From contig JAIXSW010000523.1 of assembly GCA_027484495.1 (NCBI GenBank), positions 1 through 13,003 of the forward strand: 13,003 nucleotides of DNA, given 5' to 3'. The notes under the pieces were generated by a model. It was not told the origin of the DNA and did not search any database. It saw only the letters and a program-made list of their open reading frames with translations. Both the position numbers and the translations under genes were made by a program. Positions within the stretch are counted from its first letter, which is position 1. Each line of letters opens with the position of its first letter. Shown here one piece after another: positions 1-6,307 of this stretch. Source of the DNA: Gammaproteobacteria bacterium (GTDB lineage: Bacteria > Pseudomonadota > Gammaproteobacteria > Enterobacterales > Alteromonadaceae).

Positions 1-934
1 AGCGCCAAACCGCGCGCATTTCAGCTTAGCCAAAGCCGCACTGCTCGCCGGCAAAGATGTACTGGTGGAAAAGCCATTGGCCGTGACTGCAGCCGAGGCC
101 AGTGAGTTGCAACAGCTGGCGCAGCAGCAACAACGTAAGCTTGCGGTGTTTCATAACAGGCGCTTTGATGATGATTTTTTAGCTATTCATCAACTGGTAC
201 AGTCTGGCGCCTTGGGTGAGGTGCAGCTGATGTACTCCCGGTTTGACCGCTTCAGACCGACAGTACAAGCACGCTGGAAAGAGTCGGCGGAACCCGGGAA
301 CGGCGTCTTGTACGACTTAGCACCGCATCTGTTGGATCAAGCAATCGCGCTGTTTGGCGCGCCTGATGCCATCACCGCCAGTTGTCAAAGCTTGCGCCAT
401 CACGACGGTGCGCCTGCGGGTATCGACACTTTTCAGTTGCGGCTCGATTATGCCGCGAGGCCTGCCAGCAACTCAGAGGCCAACAGCTCAGAGACAACCA
501 TGTCGCAGCGAGCCAGCCCGGCGCGACAGGTGATATTAAGTTCATCGCCCTATTGCGCCCATCCGGCGCCGCGTTTTGAGCTGCACGGCACTGCTGGCAG
601 TTCTGTTTGTTATGGCCTGGATCCGCAGGAACAAATCCTGCGCGATGCAATCAAGCTTAGCTCTGGCTCACCAGAGGTAATCTTTGCTGCTACCGCCTGG
701 CAGCAGCGTGACAACGGGCGTTTTGGCGAAGTCTGCAACGCAACGGGATGTCAGACCATGCCGTTTCCTGCCAGCGATTACGCCGATTTTTATCAGTCAC
801 TGGCGCTGTATTTGACCGACCAAGGGCCAGCACCGGTGCCGCTGGCGGATGCGATTTTAGGGCTTGAACTGATAGAGTTGGCATTACAAAGCAGCCGCGA
901 GCAACGCACAATTGCGCTGCCAACGGCTGTTTAA
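1..934 (+). CDS. Gfo/Idh/MocA family NAD(P)-dependent oxidoreductase, C-terminal part (5' end outside window)
   Basis: The reading frame is open from base 2 and ends at TAA 932-934, so the true start and the N-terminal GxGxxG part of the Rossmann domain lie before the window. The visible start reads APNRAHFSLAKAALLAGKDV then LVEKP, the family's nucleotide-domain signature with the EKP motif (bases 68-76). It is followed by HNRRFDDD and by LYDLAPHLLDQ, which carries the conserved C-terminal-domain His. The pattern resembles the YdgJ/IolW branch (inositol or sugar dehydrogenases), but the substrate cannot be read from sequence. A Ser/Ala-rich insert of about 22 residues (roughly bases 454-525) sits in a strand-loop region where relatives go straight on, just before RFELHGTAG and YGLDPQE. 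The gene converges on the GH97 gene with an 8-bp gap. An oxidoreductase next to a sugar locus fits carbohydrate catabolism, but co-regulation is not shown. Family call firm, substrate unknown. Confidence 0.9.
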   Translation, partial: APNRAHFSLAKAALLAGKDVLVEKPLAVTAAEASELQQLAQQQQRKLAVFHNRRFDDDFLAIHQLVQSGALGEVQLMYSRFDRFRPTVQARWKESAEPGNGVLYDLAPHLLDQAIALFGAPDAITASCQSLRHHDGAPAGIDTFQLRLDYAARPASNSEANSSETTMSQRASPARQVILSSSPYCAHPAPRFELHGTAGSSVCYGLDPQEQILRDAIKLSSGSPEVIFAATAWQQRDNGRFGEVCNATGCQTMPFPASDYADFYQSLALYLTDQGPAPVPLADAILGLELIELALQSSREQRTIALPTAV

Positions 935-942
935 GCAAAATA

Positions 943-3051
943 TCAGTGTGGGGTTAGTTCCAGCGCGGCACCTCCGCCCGGTGCCAGTTGCAGCGTCAGC
1001 ACATCTTTGCTGCTAACAGTACGGCGCTGAATTTGATACGCCATCGGGTTGGTTTGCCAATGCGCGTCAGCCGCGTCCTGATATATCACCAAATCGTAAT
1101 TGCGGTTGTTGTCCAAAAACTGCAGTGGCAGCTGTAGTGTGCGCGCTTGCTCGTTAGTTGTGGCTCCGACAAACCAGCGTTCAGAATGTTTGTCCTGCCG
1201 CGCCATCACCAGATATTGGCCGATTTTGCCGTCAAGCGCCATGCTCTGTTGCCAGTCCGTCGGCACCGCATCAATAAAAGCAAAAGCCGGATGCAGCTTG
1301 CCGCCCGGTGCGTAATTTTCTGGTAAATCCGCCACCATCTGTAGCGGGCTATACAGCGTGACATACAGCGCCAGCTGATTGGCCAGTGTGCTGGGGACAC
1401 GGTTATTAGGCCGGTGTTGCTGGTAGTTAAAGTTGAAAATACCCGGCGTGAAATCAATAGGCCCTGACAATCCGCGGGTAAATGGAATAATCACCGTATG
1501 ATTGGGCAAATTGCCGCTATCCGGACTGCCGCCGTTATATTCCATGCCACGCACCGACTCCCGCGTCATCAGATTCGGATAGGTGCGGCTTAAGCCAGTG
1601 TCTTTCACCGTTTCATGCGCATTGACCATCACCTGATGCACCGCGGCGGTGTCGACCACCTTCTTAAAGTGGCGCACCATAAACTGGCCGTCATGCCCCT
1701 CCCGCCCGTCCAGCCGTTTACCGACATAACCCATCTTGACGCTATGCACACCAAGCCGCTGATAGTATTTAAACGCATCGGCCATTTGCTGCTCGTAATA
1801 GCTGATACCAGCCGCTGTTTCATGATGGCCAATCAGCTCCACGCCTTTGGCTTTGGCATAGGCCGTGACTTTATCGATATCAAAACCATAAACGGGTTTG
1901 GTGAAGCTGAACGTCGGCGGGCGCTGCCACCACAGCCCTTCCCAGCCCTGATTCCAGCCTTCGACTAAAATGCCATCGATATCGTGTTGACTGGCAAAAT
2001 CAATATATTGCATCGCGCGTGCTGTGGTCGCGCCTTGCTTCGGGCCTGGTGACCAGTCTTTTTCGCCGATATGCATTTCCCACCAAATGCCCATGTATTT
2101 GCCGGGTTTGATGTAACTGGTGTCAGTGCCGGCAGCCATCGGTTCATTCAGGTTTAAAATCAGGCTGGAATTTAACAAAGCCGCTTCGGTCGGCGCGATT
2201 TGAATAGTGCGCCATGGGCTTTGAAACGGTGCTTTGGTATAAACCCGATCCACCGCGATCGTACTGTCGGAGCCTGCACCAGCACCACCGGGATTGGCAC
2301 CGCCCCAGGGCATCAGGTCGGCTTTGAGAGTGATATGGTTGTCAGTGATGTTGCGCAGCGTCATTGAGCTGTAATCAATCAGTGCGGCTTCGTGCACGGC
2401 CACTGCAACGCCGTCATCGGTCAGCGTCAGCGGCGTGTGCGCCACCGACACACTCGATAGCGCCGAGTTCATATATTGATATTCAAAACTTAAGTTGCGG
2501 TAGGCTTCAATCCACCAGGCAGAGAAGTTGCGGGCAAAGGCAAATTCGGTCAGTTCGTCGCTGATCACTAAATCGCCTTTTAATGCCGCTTGGGCCGGCA
2601 CCTGATACCGAAACGCCACGCCATCATCAAAACTACGAAACACCAGCATGAATTGACGCCCCGGCGCTGCGTGTTCACGCAACTGAAGCGTGATTTCGTT
2701 GTAGTGGTCACGGATCTGCGCACGCTGGCCCCAGACCGGTTGCCACTCGGCGTCATGGCTGCGAGTGCTGACTTTGTCGGCCAACAAGCCGGTTTTTAAC
2801 AGCGGCTGGCCTTTGAAAACAAGGCCGAGCGCGGATGGCTTTAACACGGCTTTGCCGCGATAACTGACCCGATAGGTCAGAGCATCATGCGACAACACCA
2901 GTTCAACCGCGATCTGCTGGTCCGGCGATAACAGCTGCCAGCGCTGTGGCGTTGTACGCTGCTGCTCTGCAGTAGCAGCTGTCAGCCAGCACAGTAGCAA
3001 TACCGGCAAACAGAGCCAGCCGCGAAGTTTGTTGTTCCGATACAAAGCCAT
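943..3051 (-). CDS. Secreted glycoside hydrolase family 97, SusB-like inverting alpha-glucosidase
   Basis: A GTG start at 3063 is possible, but ATG at 3051 has GGAG 6 nt upstream and is preferred (702 aa). Residues 1-28 form a signal peptide (KLRG, then a Leu-rich core, then TAATA|EQQ), so the enzyme is periplasmic or outer-membrane exposed. An N-terminal beta-sandwich domain is followed by a TIM barrel (WWEMHIGEKDW, GILVEGWNQGW, IGHHETAAG, VMVNAHE, RESVRGMEY, GPIDFTPG) and a C-terminal beta domain. Glu166, 411, 480, 498 and 504 (ATG numbering) all lie exactly 28 below SusB Glu194, 439, 508, 526 and 532, which are the Ca2+ ligands and acid/base residues of that enzyme (numbers from memory). 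The segment VKMGYVG lacks the Asp nucleophile of retaining GH97 members. The enzyme therefore probably inverts alpha-glucosides such as maltooligosaccharides. It is the last gene of the operon, 18 nt after the second halogenase-like gene. No clear terminator is visible. Confidence 0.93.
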   Translation of the reverse strand: MALYRNNKLRGWLCLPVLLLCWLTAATAEQQRTTPQRWQLLSPDQQIAVELVLSHDALTYRVSYRGKAVLKPSALGLVFKGQPLLKTGLLADKVSTRSHDAEWQPVWGQRAQIRDHYNEITLQLREHAAPGRQFMLVFRSFDDGVAFRYQVPAQAALKGDLVISDELTEFAFARNFSAWWIEAYRNLSFEYQYMNSALSSVSVAHTPLTLTDDGVAVAVHEAALIDYSSMTLRNITDNHITLKADLMPWGGANPGGAGAGSDSTIAVDRVYTKAPFQSPWRTIQIAPTEAALLNSSLILNLNEPMAAGTDTSYIKPGKYMGIWWEMHIGEKDWSPGPKQGATTARAMQYIDFASQHDIDGILVEGWNQGWEGLWWQRPPTFSFTKPVYGFDIDKVTAYAKAKGVELIGHHETAAGISYYEQQMADAFKYYQRLGVHSVKMGYVGKRLDGREGHDGQFMVRHFKKVVDTAAVHQVMVNAHETVKDTGLSRTYPNLMTRESVRGMEYNGGSPDSGNLPNHTVIIPFTRGLSGPIDFTPGIFNFNYQQHRPNNRVPSTLANQLALYVTLYSPLQMVADLPENYAPGGKLHPAFAFIDAVPTDWQQSMALDGKIGQYLVMARQDKHSERWFVGATTNEQARTLQLPLQFLDNNRNYDLVIYQDAADAHWQTNPMAYQIQRRTVSSKDVLTLQLAPGGGAALELTPH

Positions 3052-3069
3052 CCCCGACTCCACTCGTCT

Positions 3070-4626
3070 TTAATCGCGCCACAGCAGATGCTGTGGTTGA
3101 AAATTCAGGCTGCAGCCCTTGAAAAATGCGGCCAGCTCCAGATCGGTAAAAGCATCGCTGACCTCGGCCGGCTGTGGTTGTCGCAGCGGTGGGAATACGC
3201 CATAACCGGCCAGTAAACAATGCCAGGACGTAGCGCCAAAGTGGCTGTTGAGCTGTTGACGCCCCTTCTCTTGACGAGATAGTTCTTTGGCAAGGTCGCC
3301 CTGACGAAACCACACATCCAAAATTTGCCGCAGCGACTCCGACAGCTGCATATTGCTGCTGTTAGCGCGCCAGTAATGGCTTTCATTGCGGCTACTTAGT
3401 TTGTAATGCGCGACGATATAATCCCGAACCGATTCAAAGCGCTGATGCACCAGCCGGTTGAATTCGGCTTGTCCGTCGGCAGAAAAATCAGCAAAAGTAT
3501 CGATAAACTGTTCAATCGAACTTTGCACCAGATGCAACGCCGTGGCTTCGAGCGGTTCGATAAACCCCTGCGACAAACCAAGCGCCAGACAGTTTTTCTC
3601 CCAGCTGCGCGTTACCTGCCCGACTTTCATCTGCAGATGGCGCGCATTGACCTCACTATCGACCAGCCCCAGGTGCTGACGCAGCTCCAGCTCGGCGGCG
3701 TCTTTAGATAAAAACGCCGAGCTGTAGACATATCCATTGCCGGTGCGATGGCGCAGTGGAATTTGCCAGGCCCAGCCATTTGACAGCGCGGTCGCTTTGG
3801 TTTCCACCGGCGGTATGGCAAAAGCTTCAGTAGGCAGCACCACCGCCGCAGCGTTAAACAAGTTGCTGGCAAAGGACTCAAAAGGCACCTGCAGCGTCTG
3901 CTGCAATAAGTTGGCGCGAAAACCGGTGCAATCGATAAAGAAATCGGCGCTCAGCGTCTGCATAGCTTTACTGTCGCCGTCGGTGATCTCGCCGGTCAGA
4001 CCGGCAATACGGCCATCCGGCGATTGATTGACCTGCGTCACTGTCATCGCCTGATACTGCACGCCCATATCTAAGGCCTTTTGTTTTAAAAACTGGCCCA
4101 ATAAGCCGGAGTCAAAGTGATAGCCATATTCGATGCGAAACGGGAAGTTCGCCGGCGTCAGCGGCGCCAGCTGCTGTGCGGCTAAATAGCCATTGAGCAG
4201 AAATTTTTCCGGCGCTGTTTCCACCGCAAGCCCAAGCCGACGTTTAAAACAATTGCTGTAAAACGCCGTCTCGCTGTGCAGGTCTGGCTGGGAAATAAAC
4301 GGGTGACTGTAGTCGGCCCCCAGTCCCATCGCAGCGGCGGCCGGGCTCCAGTTCACAAAGCGGATATTGGTCTTGTAAGTCGCCTGACACGCCGGCATCC
4401 ATTCACTGTCAGCAATGCCCAGCTTGTGGAAAAAACGCTTCAGCGACGGCGTCGAGCCTTCGCCCACGCCAATGATGCCGATGTCGGGGGCTTCAATCAG
4501 CGTGATTTGCACCGGTCTTGCCCCTTCTGGCTTTAACCATTTGTGCGCAAACAACAACGCGGCCATCCAGCCGGCAGTGCCACCACCGACGATGGCAAAA
4601 TGAAACGGAGATAGGTTGCCGCTCAT
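3070..4626 (-). CDS. Flavin-dependent tryptophan-halogenase family protein, second of a tandem pair
   Basis: This is a 518-aa protein starting at ATG 4626, with GGAG 8 nt upstream. It starts only 3 nt after the previous halogenase stop, so the two are almost certainly translated from one mRNA. Visible family marks are: FAD-binding GGGTAGW (14-20); GVGEGSTP (53-60); the catalytic Lys in ATYKTNIRF (Lys85, matching Lys79 of PrnA/RebH); DCTGFR (232-237); WAWQIP (285-290), the WxWxIP signature of flavin halogenases; and GFIEPLEATALHL (354-366) with the Glu that lies beside the Lys. The residue after that Glu is Ala361 where most members, including its neighbour, have Ser. No signal peptide is visible, so it should be cytoplasmic. 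These enzymes need FADH2 from a separate reductase, which is not encoded here. Family assignment is firm. Whether it halogenates anything, and what, is unknown. Confidence 0.92.
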   Translation of the reverse strand: MSGNLSPFHFAIVGGGTAGWMAALLFAHKWLKPEGARPVQITLIEAPDIGIIGVGEGSTPSLKRFFHKLGIADSEWMPACQATYKTNIRFVNWSPAAAAMGLGADYSHPFISQPDLHSETAFYSNCFKRRLGLAVETAPEKFLLNGYLAAQQLAPLTPANFPFRIEYGYHFDSGLLGQFLKQKALDMGVQYQAMTVTQVNQSPDGRIAGLTGEITDGDSKAMQTLSADFFIDCTGFRANLLQQTLQVPFESFASNLFNAAAVVLPTEAFAIPPVETKATALSNGWAWQIPLRHRTGNGYVYSSAFLSKDAAELELRQHLGLVDSEVNARHLQMKVGQVTRSWEKNCLALGLSQGFIEPLEATALHLVQSSIEQFIDTFADFSADGQAEFNRLVHQRFESVRDYIVAHYKLSSRNESHYWRANSSNMQLSESLRQILDVWFRQGDLAKELSRQEKGRQQLNSHFGATSWHCLLAGYGVFPPLRQPQPAEVSDAFTDLELAAFFKGCSLNFQPQHLLWRD

Positions 4627-4629
4627 GAC

Positions 4630-6147
4630 TCAGACTCCGCTGTAGCGCTTGAGAAATTCGTCGTGCGACAACATCTGGGTCAGCGGTTGCTGCTTGGCTT
4701 CCTGCACTTTGCCAAGCGTCGCCAGCAGTTCGCTGGTGGTCGGCACTTTGGCGGCCGGGTGAAAATCACGTGGCATGATGCCCTGCCCCAGCATGACCTG
4801 GATCCAGCTGGCGTCGCGGAAAATATCGTTGTGGTCATTAAACACCTGCGCCGACTCGCGAAACAGCGCCATTTTTTCTTGTAGCCGTTGGGGTATGGCC
4901 ATATTGCGCATGTCGCGCCAAAAATCGGAATCATCACGTTCATTGGCATGGTAATGCAGGATGATGAAATCACGGATGGTTTCAAATTCCTGTTTCGAAT
5001 CAGCATTGTAATAGTCAATCACGGCATCACTGATGCCCTGATTCGGGAATACTTTTAATAAGCGGACAATGCCCGACTGAATAAGGTGGATACTGGTCGA
5101 TTCCAACGGCTCGAGGAAACCACTGGACAGCCCAATCGCCACGACATTTTTCGCCCACTGACTGCGGGTCCGGCCGGTTTCAAAGGAAATTTTACGCGGC
5201 TCTGCCAAGGCTTTGCTGTCGAGATTGCCCATTAAGGTGCTGTAGGCTTCGTCGTCAGATAAATAGGCTGAGCTATAAACGATGCCATTGCCGTTGCGAT
5301 GCGTCAGCGGGATGCGCCATTGCCAGCCGGCTTTATGCGCAATGCTGCGGGTGTAAGGCAAGGTCTTGTCAAAACGCTCGCTCGGCACTGCTAACGCGCT
5401 GTTGGCAGGTAAGTATTTGGCCCAGGATTCATATTGCACACCGAGCGTCTGGCGGATTAACAACCCACGCAAGCCGGTACAGTCGACAAATAAATCGCCA
5501 TGAATTTTGCGACCATCTCTGAGTTGCAGCGCTTCGACCTCACCGGATATACCATGCTGCTGCACGGCTTCAATGATGCCTTCGGTGCGTTTGACGCCGG
5601 CGCTTTCGGCAATTTTTCGTAAAAACTGCCCATACAACGCCGAATCAAAATGATAGGCGTACGGCATTTCGTACACCGGATTCGGTGTTTTGATGATATT
5701 AAACTTGCCGGCTTCGCAGCACAGATAGTTTAAATCATAGTCCCACAACGACTGGGTTAAGCCCGCTTCGCGTGCCCTTAACCAATAATGCTGGAAGTTG
5801 CAAAAGCCCAGACTGGCGCCGGGGGCGCCAAACGTGTGGTAATAGCTATCGCCGGGTTTGCGCCAGTTTTCAAATTTAATCGCCAGCTTCATCGTGGCAT
5901 GGGTGTCACGCAAAAAAGCTTTTTCATCAAGGCCAAGGTACTGGTTAAAAATCTGAATAGGCGGAATGGTCGCTTCGCCAACGCCGACAATGCCGATGGC
6001 TTCTGATTCAACCAATTCGATCTCTACGCTGTCCGCCAGCACTTTTTTCAGCAGCGCCGCCGTCATCCAGCCGGCCGTGCCGCCACCGGCAATCACCACT
6101 TTACGGATTGGTTTCCCGGCAGAACCGGTTGCAGGTGTTTGATGCAT
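4630..6147 (-). CDS. Flavin-dependent tryptophan-halogenase family protein, first of a tandem pair
   Basis: The frame is open up to ATG 6210, but that codon abuts the T-tract of a terminator and has no ribosome site. ATG 6147 has GGAG 5 nt upstream and is followed closely by the FAD motif, so a 505-aa product is preferred. In that numbering: GGGTAGW at 21-27, GVGEATIPP near 45-53, the catalytic Lys at 87 in ATMKLAIKF, DCTGLR near 222-227, WQWRIP at 275-280, and GFLEPLESTSIHL with Glu349. All the classical flavin-halogenase residues are present. The C-terminal part (DASWIQVMLGQGIMP) matches the substrate-domain SW...G.G..P pattern shared with its neighbour. No signal peptide is seen. It lies directly behind the TonB receptor and its terminator, and ahead of the second halogenase gene. 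Homologues are known beside TonB receptors in Xanthomonas and Caulobacter relatives, where some chlorinate or brominate indole in vitro. The natural substrate is not known. Confidence 0.92.
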   Translation of the reverse strand: MHQTPATGSAGKPIRKVVIAGGGTAGWMTAALLKKVLADSVEIELVESEAIGIVGVGEATIPPIQIFNQYLGLDEKAFLRDTHATMKLAIKFENWRKPGDSYYHTFGAPGASLGFCNFQHYWLRAREAGLTQSLWDYDLNYLCCEAGKFNIIKTPNPVYEMPYAYHFDSALYGQFLRKIAESAGVKRTEGIIEAVQQHGISGEVEALQLRDGRKIHGDLFVDCTGLRGLLIRQTLGVQYESWAKYLPANSALAVPSERFDKTLPYTRSIAHKAGWQWRIPLTHRNGNGIVYSSAYLSDDEAYSTLMGNLDSKALAEPRKISFETGRTRSQWAKNVVAIGLSSGFLEPLESTSIHLIQSGIVRLLKVFPNQGISDAVIDYYNADSKQEFETIRDFIILHYHANERDDSDFWRDMRNMAIPQRLQEKMALFRESAQVFNDHNDIFRDASWIQVMLGQGIMPRDFHPAAKVPTTSELLATLGKVQEAKQQPLTQMLSHDEFLKRYSGV

Positions 6148-6210
6148 AACAACTCCGTGGCAAAATAATGTATGGGTCTGGACTCTGCCTGAAAGACTAC
6201 ACCAATACAT

Positions 6211-6248
6211 TAAAAAAAGGCCTCAATACCAAATACTTATTGAGGCCT
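6211..6248 (-). terminator. Strong intrinsic terminator after the TonB receptor gene
   Basis: Perfect 11-bp arms AGGCCTCAATA (6218-6228) and TATTGAGGCCT (6238-6248) enclose a 9-nt loop. Read on the minus strand, the GGCC-based stem is followed at once by seven T residues (the A-run 6212-6218). It lies 60 nt past the receptor stop and before the halogenase genes. This should end much of the receptor transcript and make the downstream genes depend on read-through or on a second promoter. Confidence 0.9.
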
Positions 6249-6307
6249 GCTACACAAGTCAGTTCACGAAGGGCATCGCCTGACCTGTGCCTCTACCGGG
6301 TCGATTA

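Noticed and set aside
1615..1968. 117-aa plus-strand open frame
   Set aside because: Antisense shadow of the GH97 catalytic domain.
3052..3063. GTG start of the GH97 gene four codons upstream
   Set aside because: The GGAG site is placed for ATG 3051 and would lie inside the codons of the longer form.
6148..6210. Upstream 21-residue extension of the first halogenase-like protein
   Set aside because: ATG 6210 abuts the terminator T-tract and has no Shine-Dalgarno. ATG 6147 has GGAG at proper spacing and gives a normal N-terminus for the family.
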